DNA of 64,000 nt, taken from NCBI GenBank assembly GCA_965238215.1, contig OZ250180.1, positions 930,001 to 994,000 of the forward strand, read 5' to 3'. This DNA is from JAPULR01 sp965238215. Lineage in GTDB: Bacteria; Chloroflexota; Dehalococcoidia; Lucifugimonadales; GCA-2712585. Below, in pieces: positions 24,928 to 33,135 of the stretch. The notes beneath the pieces were generated by a model. The model saw only the letters and a program-made list of their open reading frames with translations, was not told the origin of the DNA and did no database searches. Positions within the stretch are counted from its first letter, which is position 1. Each line of letters opens with the position of its first letter. Both the position numbers and the translations under genes were made by a program.

Positions 24928-25615
24928 CTCCGAATCTGTATCCCACGCCGTAAACTGTCCGGATGCGCCCCTGCCCTTTTCCACCCTTGCCGTCGGAAAT
25001 CCGCTTCCTCAGATTCGAAATATGCACGTCAATAGTCCTGTCGAATCCGTCGAAATCGTACCCAAACACCCTGTCGATAATTTGGTCCCGCGTGAAGGTC
25101 CTCCCCGGCTCCTTCATCAACATCGCCAATATCCTGAACTCCGTCGGCGTCAGCGAGATCTCTCTCCCTTCAAACCAGACCTTGCGGCTTAGAAGATTAA
25201 GCTTCAATCCGTTGCACGTTATCGTCGAAGGCCCCTCTTCTGACTTCTCTCTGGCTGTGCGACGAAGTACCGCTCGCACCCTGGCCGCCAACTCCCGCGG
25301 ACTGAAGGGCTTCGTCACGTAGTCGTCCGCCCCCATGTCCAGACCTTCCAGCCGGTAGGACTCGTCCGCCCGCGCCGTTAGCATAACAATAGGCACGTCC
25401 GACTCTTCGCGAAGGATGCGGCAAACGCTCATCCCGTCCAGCTTGGGCAGCATCAGATCAAGAACGACCAGGTCGGGCTGTGCTTCTCTCGCCAGCCGCA
25501 GACCGGTGGGCCCATCCCCTGCCGACAGCACCTGGTGCCCGTCACGCCCCAAGTACAGGTGAAGCAACTTCACCACGTGAGGATCGTCCTCCACTATCAG
25601 AACTGTTCTGGCCAT
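24920..25615 (-). CDS. OmpR-family response regulator
   Basis: A 231-aa two-domain regulator. The receiver domain has the acidic pocket Glu9-Asp10-Asp11, the phosphorylation site Asp53 (LVVLDLMLP), a conserved Thr in MLTARAD and Lys in VTKPFSP. The C-terminal winged helix contains SLTPTEFRILAMLM and DVHISNLRKRI. It works with the overlapping kinase. Likely target genes include the small exported protein just upstream (25722), but this is inference. Confidence 0.93.
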   Translation of the reverse strand: MARTVLIVEDDPHVVKLLHLYLGRDGHQVLSAGDGPTGLRLAREAQPDLVVLDLMLPKLDGMSVCRILREESDVPIVMLTARADESYRLEGLDMGADDYVTKPFSPRELAARVRAVLRRTAREKSEEGPSTITCNGLKLNLLSRKVWFEGREISLTPTEFRILAMLMKEPGRTFTRDQIIDRVFGYDFDGFDRTIDVHISNLRKRISDGKGGKGQGRIRTVYGVGYRFGDG

Positions 25616-25664
25616 CTTGAACCCTCTGCGTTTACTGGCCGCGCTCGTCGCCGAAAGTCAAAGG

Positions 25665-25700
25665 GCGGGGAGACCCGGGGATAGGGGCCTCCCCGTCTTC
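25665..25700 (-). terminator. Possible terminator of the small exported protein gene
   Basis: GCGGGGAGACCC and GGGCCTCCCCGTC-type arms form a strong hairpin between the exported-protein gene (stop at 25722) and the response regulator start at 25615. The T-run on the minus strand is weak (CTTTGAC), so it may only attenuate read-through into the two-component genes. Confidence 0.4.
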
Positions 25701-25721
25701 AACCTATGTGCGAGGCAAGCC

Positions 25722-26291
25722 TTAAGGTTTAGTATAGCCCTTCCAAGAATTCTCATGCCCGGCTCCCCGATTGCCGCCCCTCTCGCCCCAATGTCCGCCA
25801 CCCTGCCAACCGCTTTTCGACGTGCCATTGCCTATTCCGGCCCTCTTTACCAAGCCGGCCCGATCCAGAAACTCCGGGCGGCTTTCGAACCATTCCACGT
25901 ACTCGTCCGCCTCTTCCTGGGTAATCAGCTCCTTCTCAACCATCGCGTCCATACGTGCTCTAACGGCATCGTTCGCCATTGCGCACTTGGCCTGCGTCAA
26001 AGCATCCTCTAACGCCGACTCCTCCACACCGAGAATCTCCGCAACCTCAGCAACGAAGCTCCCTTCCCCGTCCCAACTCTCCTTGGCCTCTTCAATAGAG
26101 TCGCTAACGGCGCTCTCCTCCAAGCCCAAGATTTCCGCAACTCGCTCCATTAGACTCTCCCCGTCCCCTGCTCCCCTCCCGAAGCCGCCGACACCCTTAA
26201 CGCCCCCGTGGGCCAGGATGACCCCACCGCCGACACCCACAACCATCAGCCCCGCCAGAATTACCGCTAAAATCCAACCTCTCTTGCCCAC
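25722..26291 (-). CDS. Small exported protein with repeated ERVAEILGLEESAV motif (DUF2680-like)
   Basis: A 189-aa protein beginning at GTG 26291 after GGAGGAG. The N-terminal 28 residues are an uncleaved-anchor or signal type segment with a Gly/Val-rich core. Two similar helical motifs follow (ERVAEILGLEESAVSDSI at about 49-66 and AEVAEILGVEESALEDAL at about 80-97), then a MVEKELITQEEADEYVEWFE helix pair and a Gly/His/Trp-rich tail. This resembles the YckD/DUF2680 type of stress-associated envelope proteins. It sits directly upstream of a two-component system and may be its signal partner or target. Confidence 0.7.
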   Translation of the reverse strand: MGKRGWILAVILAGLMVVGVGGGVILAHGGVKGVGGFGRGAGDGESLMERVAEILGLEESAVSDSIEEAKESWDGEGSFVAEVAEILGVEESALEDALTQAKCAMANDAVRARMDAMVEKELITQEEADEYVEWFESRPEFLDRAGLVKRAGIGNGTSKSGWQGGGHWGERGGNRGAGHENSWKGYTKP

Positions 26292-26414
26292 CTAACTCCT
26301 CCTTCCCACTGTCTAAGGTGTTGCCTTACCGTGGAGGAGAATAAAGGTCAACTTTTAAGGGATTATGAAGAAGTTAGCCCCGTAGCTAGATGGCCAAGAC
26401 CCGCTACCCGCCGG

Positions 26415-27833
26415 TCAGCACACCGGCGGTCGCAGATGCGCCCAGGGCCGCGCCTCCTCGAAGGCCGCCGACGCTCTGAGCACCGTCTCTTCCTCTCCTC
26501 TACGCCCAACAATATGCAGCCCGATGGGCATGCCGTCCTCCGTGAACCCGCAGGGTATGGACGCCGCCGGCTGCCCCGTCAGATTGAACGGCGGCGTGTA
26601 GGGCATGTAGCCCAGTCGTGGGTCCACCTGCTGTCCGTCTATCACCCGCGGAAATTGCCCTACCTGGAAGGCAGGCACCGACATAGTCGGCGTCAGAAGC
26701 AGGTCATACCCCTCCATAACGTCGTCCGCTTGGCTTTGGAGCCTCTGGTACGCCAGCATGGCCGTTGCATAGTCCGCACCCGTGGTGGATTCGCCTAAAG
26801 CCAGGTTCCCCCGGACGTAGTTGGTAAGTATACCCCTCTTCTGCTCGTACAAGCCCTTGTAGGAAAGGTACGCGCCCGTGGAAAAAATGGTCATGAAGTA
26901 TTCGATGGGATGCTGGAGCGAAATCTGCGGCTCCTCCACAACGCATCCCAACTCCTCAAACACCCGCGCCCCCTCCGCTGCTATGCGGGCCACTTCCGCA
27001 TCCACTGCGGCATATCCCAGGTCAACGCTCCAAGCCACCCGTAGCCCCTCCACGCCCTGCCCAACCGCCGCCACGAAGTCCGGTGGCTCCTCCCGCATTG
27101 CTGTCATGTCCCTCGAATCGTAGCCCGCCAAGGCCTGAAGCAGCGTGGCGGCATCGCGGACGTTCCGCGCCAGTGGCCCCGACTGCGACGTGAAGTTAGG
27201 CGAAGCATTTCCCACGCCGCCGTATTTCGCCACCCGTCCCAGCGTGGGCTTGATGCCATATACGCCGCAGAAGCTGGCCGGTATGCGGATAGACCCTCCC
27301 CCGTCGCTGCCCGTCGCAAGCGTACACAGACCCGCCACCAGTGCAGCCGCCGCGCCTCCGCTCGAACCACCGCTGGTTCGGTCCGTGTTCCACGGGTTCC
27401 GGCACGCGTCCCCCAACCGGTTCTCCGTCGTGCCCAGAAGTCCGAATTCCGGCGTATTCGTCTTCCCCAAAATCACCGCCCCGGAGCGGCGCACCCGCTC
27501 TGAGGTTATCGAGTCTATCGCCGGCACATAGTCCCGATAGGCCAGTGAACCCATGGTGCTCCTTATCCCCTTAGTAACCTCCAGGTCCTTGATGGACACA
27601 GGAATCCCCAACAACGGCTCACCTCCGCCGCCTCGTCCTATCCGCTCGTCCGCCTGCCGCGCCGTCGCAACCGCTTCCTCGCCGCAAACCGTCAGATAAG
27701 CGTTGAGAATAGGATTCAATTCCTCAATCCGACCCAGAAACATCTCCGTAAGCTCCACCGACGAGACCTCTCGCGAGTCCAAAAGCCTCCTCAACTCATA
27801 ACCCGGTGCAAACGCTAATTCCCCGCTATTCAT
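26415..27833 (-). CDS. Amidase signature family protein
   Basis: A 472-aa amidase. The Ser-cisSer-Lys triad is plain: Lys82 in SIKDLE, Ser157 in TSGGSSGGAAAAL and nucleophile Ser181 in GSDGGGSIRIPA. The family hydrolyses amide bonds through a covalent acyl-enzyme. It keeps the classical GGSSGG box, unlike the amidase at 29712. It resembles amidases annotated as GatA-like, but no gatB or gatC is nearby, so it is probably catabolic. The ATG at 27833 follows GGAGGGAAGG. Confidence 0.9.
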   Translation of the reverse strand: MNSGELAFAPGYELRRLLDSREVSSVELTEMFLGRIEELNPILNAYLTVCGEEAVATARQADERIGRGGGGEPLLGIPVSIKDLEVTKGIRSTMGSLAYRDYVPAIDSITSERVRRSGAVILGKTNTPEFGLLGTTENRLGDACRNPWNTDRTSGGSSGGAAAALVAGLCTLATGSDGGGSIRIPASFCGVYGIKPTLGRVAKYGGVGNASPNFTSQSGPLARNVRDAATLLQALAGYDSRDMTAMREEPPDFVAAVGQGVEGLRVAWSVDLGYAAVDAEVARIAAEGARVFEELGCVVEEPQISLQHPIEYFMTIFSTGAYLSYKGLYEQKRGILTNYVRGNLALGESTTGADYATAMLAYQRLQSQADDVMEGYDLLLTPTMSVPAFQVGQFPRVIDGQQVDPRLGYMPYTPPFNLTGQPAASIPCGFTEDGMPIGLHIVGRRGEEETVLRASAAFEEARPWAHLRPPVC

Positions 27834-28231
27834 AACCTTCCCTCCATTTCATTTTCCCCCATCCTCCTCAAATCAATTTCAGGTCATTCCGAACCATAAC
27901 ATCTGTCATTACTATGCAAATAGCCCGTTCCGCACCTACAAATCCCTTCCCCCTTGATGGGGGAAGGTTAGTGCCTGCCCTCGTGAAGACGGGGGATGGG
28001 GGTGAACCCCGTGCCCGACAACATTCTCCCCCGTAGTGGCGGTTCGCGCCCCCCTTCATCCGCTACAAGACCCCGATCCCAACCATCATTCCGGCGAGAG
28101 CCGGAATCCAGCCCTCTTCCCGCATCCATTTTCATCGCCTTATGTGGCCTTTCTTGGCCATAGTGATTCTGAGTGGAGCGAAGTCGAAGAATCTCGTCAG
28201 ACTTCGCTCCAACGCCCCCTCCCCCCCGTCA
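27834..28231. repeat. Repeat-filled intergenic region
   Basis: No gene seen. 27902-27970 duplicates 12055-12125. 28035-28060 is a degenerate 'gtagtggcggttcgcg' element. 28078-28195 holds the 'attccggcgagagccggaatcc' hairpin and the long element shared with 2640-2755, ending in a 'GATTCTGAGTGGAGCGAAGTCGAAGAATCTCG' repeat. Confidence 0.7.
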
Positions 28232-29047
28232 TCAATACACCCGATGCTGCGCCAACGGCGTCGCCGATACGGGCGTCGTAATACTCAATCCCGCGTCTAC
28301 CGGAATAACCACCCCTGTCACCCATCGCGACTCTTCACTAGCTAGAAACACCGCAGCCCACGCCACGTCCCACGCCGTTCCTTCCGTCCCCAGTGGCGCC
28401 GCCTCCCGGCGCGTGCGTCGCAGGGCTTCGTCCATCCGCGGTGCCACCATAGGCGTGTACACCAACCCCGGAGCAATGCAGTTCACCCTGATGTTGTCCC
28501 GTCCGTGGTCTCCCGCCATTGAGAAGGTTAGTCCGATAACCGCCGCCTTGGACGTGCTGTACGGGGTTGTGCCATTGGCCCTCAGTCCCGCAATGGACGA
28601 AATGTTAATAATCGACCCGCCTCCGCTTTCAATCATGGCCGGAATAGCGAAGCGACCCGTCAACATGATGCTCTTCACGTTCACCTCCATCACCCTATCC
28701 CACTCATCTTCCCTGACCTCTACCACCCTTGCGCGATGGGATATCCCCACGTTGTTGTCCAGCACGTCCAGCCGCCCATACCTCTCCACAGCCGCCTCCA
28801 CCATTGCGCGGCAGTCGTCTGAACGGGTAACGTCCCCCTCGAACACCGACGCTGTTCCGCCCTCCTCTTGGATAACCTCCAGGGTCTCTCGGGCGCGGGC
28901 CTCCACATTGTCTGCCAAGAGAACCTTCGCCCCCTCCCTGGCAAACAGTACCGCCGTTGCCTTTCCGTTCCCCACTCCCGGCCCGCTGGAACCCGCCCCA
29001 GTGACGATGGCTACCTTGCCTTGCAGACGCCCTTTGCCCTGTGCCAT
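28232..29047 (-). CDS. Short-chain dehydrogenase/reductase (SDR)
   Basis: A 271-aa SDR with a TGAGSSGPGVGNG cofactor loop (residues 16-28), longer than the usual TGxxxGxG and carrying an insertion, then NNVG (98-101) where NNAG is usual. Catalytic residues are Ser150, Tyr163 and Lys167 (YSTSKAA). The family fold is otherwise complete, but the last 20 residues after the normal VIPVDAGLS end form an unusual tail. It is divergent from the SDR pair at 3190/4255. It lies between two amidase genes on the same strand, with repeat-filled gaps, so it need not share a transcript. Confidence 0.88.
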   Translation of the reverse strand: MAQGKGRLQGKVAIVTGAGSSGPGVGNGKATAVLFAREGAKVLLADNVEARARETLEVIQEEGGTASVFEGDVTRSDDCRAMVEAAVERYGRLDVLDNNVGISHRARVVEVREDEWDRVMEVNVKSIMLTGRFAIPAMIESGGGSIINISSIAGLRANGTTPYSTSKAAVIGLTFSMAGDHGRDNIRVNCIAPGLVYTPMVAPRMDEALRRTRREAAPLGTEGTAWDVAWAAVFLASEESRWVTGVVIPVDAGLSITTPVSATPLAQHRVY

Positions 29048-29711
29048 TACCCCTCCCTTTGGAAGTTACCAATTGACCCCAAATATATCAGCCATCCAAA
29101 CCACCGTCACTCGCCTTTCCCCCTTGTCCTCGCGGATGCGGGGACCCATCCCTCATCCCAAGCCCCTCCCCCCGCCATCACCATGAAAATAGACCGCCAA
29201 CCTCTTTACCCACTCATAGGGGCGGTTCGGGAACCGCCCGCCCATTCAAACCACGTCCATTTGCATCGCCTTCTGCGTCCTTCCATCTGCCTTCTGTCAA
29301 CCCGCGCACCCTACCTTTGATTGCCATGAAAATAGACCGTAATCGGCTGTTGATGCCGTCATTGCAACCCATCCTGTAGGGGCGGGTTTCAAACCCGCCC
29401 TCTTTCCCCAGCCCACAGACATTTTCATCACCTTGCCTTGCCTTCACAAAGCCGTAAACATTCCGAGGCTCCGCGAAACGGAGTCGAAGAATCTCGTAGG
29501 CATCCGTTCAACGCTTTCCCTTCTACTTGCAAGGTCATCACCTACCCGTCATCCCGCCGCGACAAAATCGACTCCCTCCTACCCCAACGATGGCCGAAAC
29601 CTATGCCACCCCCTTCCGTTTTTCCCGCGGAGGCGGGAACCCATCCCTCATCCCTTCTGACAACCATCTGGTAGGGGCGGTTCGCGAACCGCCCGTTCCC
29701 CCCTCTCCCTC
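29048..29711. repeat. Repeat-filled intergenic region
   Basis: About 660 bp without a gene. Seen: a 'cctcgcggatgcggggaccc' element near 29127; GGCGGTTCGGGAACCGCC near 29221 and GGCGGTTCGCGAACCGCC near 29676; a GGGCGGGTTTCAAACCCGCC palindrome near 29380; two 'ccatgaaaatagaccg' copies near 29182 and 29326; one 'CCGAGGCTCCGCGAAACGGAGTCGAAGAATCTCG' repeat (29462-29496); and 'tcctaccccaacgatggccgaaacctatgcc' twice, at about 29577 and 29709, the second running into the end of the amidase gene. Confidence 0.7.
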
Positions 29712-31115
29712 CTACCCCAACGATGGCCGAAACCTATGCCACCCCGTCGCCTGTTCGTAAGCATGGGCCACACGCAGCACCAACCCTTCCTCACGGTGTC
29801 TGCCCATTATGTGCAGACCGATGGGCAGAGGCCCTTCTCCAAACCCGCACGGAACGGAAATCGCCGGCAGCCCCACGTCCGACGCTATGGCCGTACACGC
29901 CAGACTCAATGACCCCGCCGGCACCCGGCGTCCTCGCACCTCAGTCATTCCCCGCGTCTCCGGCACTTTCAACGCCGTCGTCAAAGACGTTGGCGAAACC
30001 ACCACGTCCACCTGCCTCATCACCCGCGCCGTCTCTCTCTTCAGAAGCGCCAACCGTCGTTGAGCATCCAGATAATCGGCCATGGGTATAGCGGCCCCCC
30101 GCTCCAGCCGCAACTTCATGTCTGCATCTATCCTCGCCAGTCTCTCTGGAGAAAATGTCTCCCGGTAGTAGACGGCGGATTCCGGCTCCACAATCGTGTT
30201 GTGAATGTCCGAAACCCCTGCCGCTCCTTCGATGGATACCTCCTCCACCTCTGCACCCATGTCCGAGAGTACCGCCACGGCCCTTCGCACCGCCCGCTCC
30301 ACTTCCTCCGTGCAGCCACCGCCCACGAACTCCTCCAACACCCCAACTTTCACGCCCTTAATGTCGCCTTCCAGCGCCGCCCGATAGTCCGGGAACCGCC
30401 CCGTCAGACTCACCGGGTCCTCGGGGTCGTGTACCGCCAACGCCTGCAATGCCAGCGCCGTATCCTCCACCGTTTTGGCTAGGGGGCCGGCTTGATCGAA
30501 GGACCAGGACGGGCCAAAGAGATTGTGCCGGCTGATAAGCCCAAATGTTGCCCGCAAGCCCACTACCCCACTCCAGGCCGCCGGTATCCGCACCGACCCG
30601 CCCGTGTCGGACCCGATGGACACCAGCCCCATCGACGCTGCAACCGCCAACCCCGAACCCGCGCTCGAATGCCCCGGCGACCGGCTTATGTCCCACGGGT
30701 TGAAACAAGTCACTGCCACGTTCCGGCGGAAGTGGCAATTCACCTTCCCCACCAGAATAGCGCCCGCCTTTTCCATTAGTTCGTGCACCCGCGCGCTCGT
30801 CCGTGGCACGTAGTCCTTGTGGCTCTCGTACCCATAGGTGGTGCGAATCCCCGCCGTATCTACTAGGTCCTTGAGAGTGTATGGAATACCGTGAAGCGGC
30901 CCCCTATACTGGCCTCTCCGGATCTCCTCCTCCGCGGCCCGCGCCCGCTCCAGGGCATAGTCCCCCGTGACTGTGGTGAACCCCCTCAGCGGCCCGTCTA
31001 CTCGATCAATGCGCTCAAGGGTCGCCCGCGTCAACTCCACCGGAGAAAGCGCCCCAGACTTCAACGGGCCAGCAAAGCCCGCAACAGTGCCATTCGCCAA
31101 ATCCATTTCACTCAT
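29712..31115 (-). CDS. Amidase signature family protein, divergent glycine box
   Basis: A 467-aa amidase with Lys82 in TLKDLVDT, a SPGHSSAGSGLAVAA box in place of the usual GGSSGG, and nucleophile Ser174 in GSDTGGSVRIPA. The triad Lys82-Ser(150/151)-Ser174 is therefore complete although the glycine box is altered. Substrate specificity is unknown. The last codons overlap a 30-bp stretch that is also found at about 29577, so the C-terminus lies at a repeat boundary. Confidence 0.88.
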   Translation of the reverse strand: MSEMDLANGTVAGFAGPLKSGALSPVELTRATLERIDRVDGPLRGFTTVTGDYALERARAAEEEIRRGQYRGPLHGIPYTLKDLVDTAGIRTTYGYESHKDYVPRTSARVHELMEKAGAILVGKVNCHFRRNVAVTCFNPWDISRSPGHSSAGSGLAVAASMGLVSIGSDTGGSVRIPAAWSGVVGLRATFGLISRHNLFGPSWSFDQAGPLAKTVEDTALALQALAVHDPEDPVSLTGRFPDYRAALEGDIKGVKVGVLEEFVGGGCTEEVERAVRRAVAVLSDMGAEVEEVSIEGAAGVSDIHNTIVEPESAVYYRETFSPERLARIDADMKLRLERGAAIPMADYLDAQRRLALLKRETARVMRQVDVVVSPTSLTTALKVPETRGMTEVRGRRVPAGSLSLACTAIASDVGLPAISVPCGFGEGPLPIGLHIMGRHREEGLVLRVAHAYEQATGWHRFRPSLG

Positions 31116-31254
31116 GCCAATTACTCCTCGCCTAACGGAGATTCAATGCCCTTCCATACGCTAAGGGCTGTCGCGCATCCCGTCAACGCCACCACCGCCC
31201 AATTGACAACTTTCCCTCTTTGGGGTCAAATTATCCTAGCAGGAGGTGATCTCT

Positions 31255-31626
31255 TTGGAGCGCGAGCAGGCAGAAGACCAAGAGAAAATCCACAAAGCCC
31301 TAACGTCTACCGTCATCGAAATTCAGCGGGAACACGTCAAGCTCAAAAAGTCCCTGTCACGCATGGAGCAAGACCAGATCCTGCTGCGAGAGATGATAGG
31401 ACGGGTCCAAATGTTGCAGGAAGAACTGCGGGAAACCATGTTCGGCATCCACCAGGACCACACCGAGGCGGTTGCAAGCCTGCTGCAATTGCAGAAGTAC
31501 CACGCCCAAACCAGCGAAAGGTTATTCGGGTTGGAACAGAATCAGGCAGCCCTCAAGATATCCGTTGCAGCCCTCAGCAAACCTTCCCCCACTCCCGAAC
31601 AACCCAAGTGGAAATTCTGGGCCTAG
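31255..31626 (+). CDS. Coiled-coil protein of unknown function
   Basis: A 123-aa protein, almost entirely helical with heptads (EREQAEDQEKIHKALTS, then IEIQREHVKLKKSLSRMEQD and on to FGLEQNQAALKISVAALS), ending in a Pro/Trp tail (PTPEQPKWKFWA). AGGAGG at 31241-31246 followed by an 8-bp spacer decides for the TTG at 31255 as start; the GTG at 31246 lies inside the ribosome-binding site. No membrane segment or known domain. It is divergent from the amidase and stands at the left edge of the block with inverted asymmetry. Confidence 0.65.
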   Translation: MEREQAEDQEKIHKALTSTVIEIQREHVKLKKSLSRMEQDQILLREMIGRVQMLQEELRETMFGIHQDHTEAVASLLQLQKYHAQTSERLFGLEQNQAALKISVAALSKPSPTPEQPKWKFWA

Positions 31627-31817
31627 CCGCAGCAAGACCCAGCCCCCAACACCCATTCTCCCTCCTATAGGGCGTCCCTGGCGGGCATCCTCGTCCCATT
31701 ACTCCCCTACCATGCTTCTTGACCTACGCGCCATGCACGTCATCCCCCCTTGCAAGAATCGCATACAAATCAAGTTGCATTGGAGGAGGGAGGCTATTGG
31801 CGGGGAGAGGATAGCAG

Positions 31818-32597
31818 TCATTCTACTGTAAATTGCGGTTTCGTTTTATTGAGGAAGGCTTGAATCCCGCGACGGCGGTCTTGGGTGGTCTGGAGGATGA
31901 AGCTAAGGTCGGCCTCCAGGTTCAGCCCTTGCGCCAAGGACATGTCGAGGCCCTTGTAGACCGCCTCTTTGACGTAGCGCACCGCAATTGGAGCGGCGGC
32001 GGCGATGGTTTGACCCAGATCGATAGCAGTAGCCTCCAGAGTTTCGCCGGGAGTGACGGCATTGACTAGCCCCATTTCGAGGGCCTCCGATGCAGAAACG
32101 GAACGGCCCGTGAAAAGAAGCTCCAGCGCCCGGGCACGTCCGATGATTCGTGGCAGTCTCTGGGAGCCGCCGTCCCACGGTATGAATCCGCCAGCCAAAC
32201 ATGAGAAACCGAAGGTTGACCCTTCCGCCGCCAATCGCTGGTCGCAGGCGAGGGCGAGTTCCAAGCCCTGATTCCACGCTCGACCCTGGATGGCGGCGAT
32301 GGTTGGAACCTTGAGGTTCGCAACGTGGACGGCGACGCGTCGCTGCTGGAGCACAGATTCAGGGTCGCTGACGGGCGCGCCCTGGGGCCACGGGTTGACG
32401 TCATCGTGCCAGAAGTTCTCGCCGTTGTTGGTGAGGACAACGGCTCGAAAGTTCGCGTCTTCATTCAGAGATTGGCAGACGCTTTCAAGCTCTTCGGCCG
32501 TCGTGGGATTCCGGTGAATGTCGTCGTCCAGCAGATCGACGCGAATGACGGCCACGGCGTCATTCATTTCCAGTAGGATGGGTTTGCGAATCAACAT
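31818..32597 (-). CDS. Enoyl-CoA hydratase/isomerase (crotonase) family protein
   Basis: A 259-aa crotonase-fold protein. The oxyanion-hole segment AAIQGRAWNQGLELALACD and the GGSQRLPRIIGRARALELLFTG region are clear. Of the two catalytic glutamates of enoyl-CoA hydratase, the one in the ALELLFTG helix is present, but the position normally in the PE of FGxPE reads SC (FGFSCLAGG). It is therefore more likely an isomerase, a thioesterase-like or a non-hydratase member. The C-rich coding strand is on the minus strand here, the opposite of genes outside the 31.7-40.1 kb block. Confidence 0.85.
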   Translation of the reverse strand: MLIRKPILLEMNDAVAVIRVDLLDDDIHRNPTTAEELESVCQSLNEDANFRAVVLTNNGENFWHDDVNPWPQGAPVSDPESVLQQRRVAVHVANLKVPTIAAIQGRAWNQGLELALACDQRLAAEGSTFGFSCLAGGFIPWDGGSQRLPRIIGRARALELLFTGRSVSASEALEMGLVNAVTPGETLEATAIDLGQTIAAAAPIAVRYVKEAVYKGLDMSLAQGLNLEADLSFILQTTQDRRRGIQAFLNKTKPQFTVE

Positions 32598-32652
32598 TAG
32601 TAAATGGAATACAAGGGCTTAGGGTTACGATTTTCGCTGGAAAATTGGACTA

Positions 32653-32681
32653 TTGACAGCATTCAGGACGTAGTTTATCAT
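32653..32681 (+). promoter_or_regulatory. Sigma-70 type promoter of groES-groEL
   Basis: TTGACA at 32653-32658 and TATCAT at 32676-32681 with a 17-bp spacer, a near-consensus pair. The predicted transcription start is around 32688, immediately before the CIRCE operator. The best promoter in the window. Confidence 0.75.
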
Positions 32682-32691
32682 AAGCGAGGTT

Positions 32692-32718
32692 TTAGCACTC
32701 TATTGATTTGACTGCTAA
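32692..32718 (+). promoter_or_regulatory. CIRCE operator (HrcA binding site)
   Basis: TTAGCACTC, nine bases (TATTGATTT), then GACTGCTAA: the CIRCE inverted repeat TTAGCACTC-N9-GAGTGCTAA with one mismatch. It lies between the promoter and groES, so repression of the chaperonin operon by HrcA, with relief on heat shock, is expected. No hrcA gene is in the window. Confidence 0.9.
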
Positions 32719-32780
32719 TTTAGTGGTCATAATGATGTAGACAGACCCAAAAACAACCAAAATTTGAGGAGGAAGCGTTG

Positions 32781-33071
32781 GTGAAATTCACGCCTTTAGG
32801 AGAGAGGTTGATAGTCAAGCCACTGGAGGAGGAACAAACCACATCATCAGGAATAATTCTTCCGGATACTGCCAAAGAGAAGCCGCAGGAGGGTGAGGTT
32901 GTGGCGGTGGGACCCGGCCGGGTCACCGACGAAGGTGCGCGCGTGCCCATGGAGATACAGACCGGGGATAGGATCATCTATTCCAAATACGCAGGCACCG
33001 AATACAAGGACGATGGTCAGGAGTACCTGATTCTGCGGGAGAGCGACGTTCTGGCCAAGGTTAACAGATAG
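32781..33071 (+). CDS. groES: Co-chaperonin GroES (Hsp10)
   Basis: A 96-aa co-chaperonin that caps GroEL. Recognised by KFTPLGERLIVKP, the mobile loop region EEEQTTSSGIILPDTA, EGEVVAVGPG and DRIIYSKYAGTEYKDDGQEYLILRESDVLA. A GAGGAGG ribosome-binding site at 32766-32772 gives 8 bp spacing to GTG 32781 and 5 bp to TTG 32778; GTG is preferred. It is the first gene of a CIRCE-controlled operon with groEL. Confidence 0.97.
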   Translation: MKFTPLGERLIVKPLEEEQTTSSGIILPDTAKEKPQEGEVVAVGPGRVTDEGARVPMEIQTGDRIIYSKYAGTEYKDDGQEYLILRESDVLAKVNR

Positions 33072-33135
33072 GCTGGACGACATATCGCCACGGATTTCGA
33101 AGTCATTTATTCAGAAATTTTGAGGGAGGCAAGCA

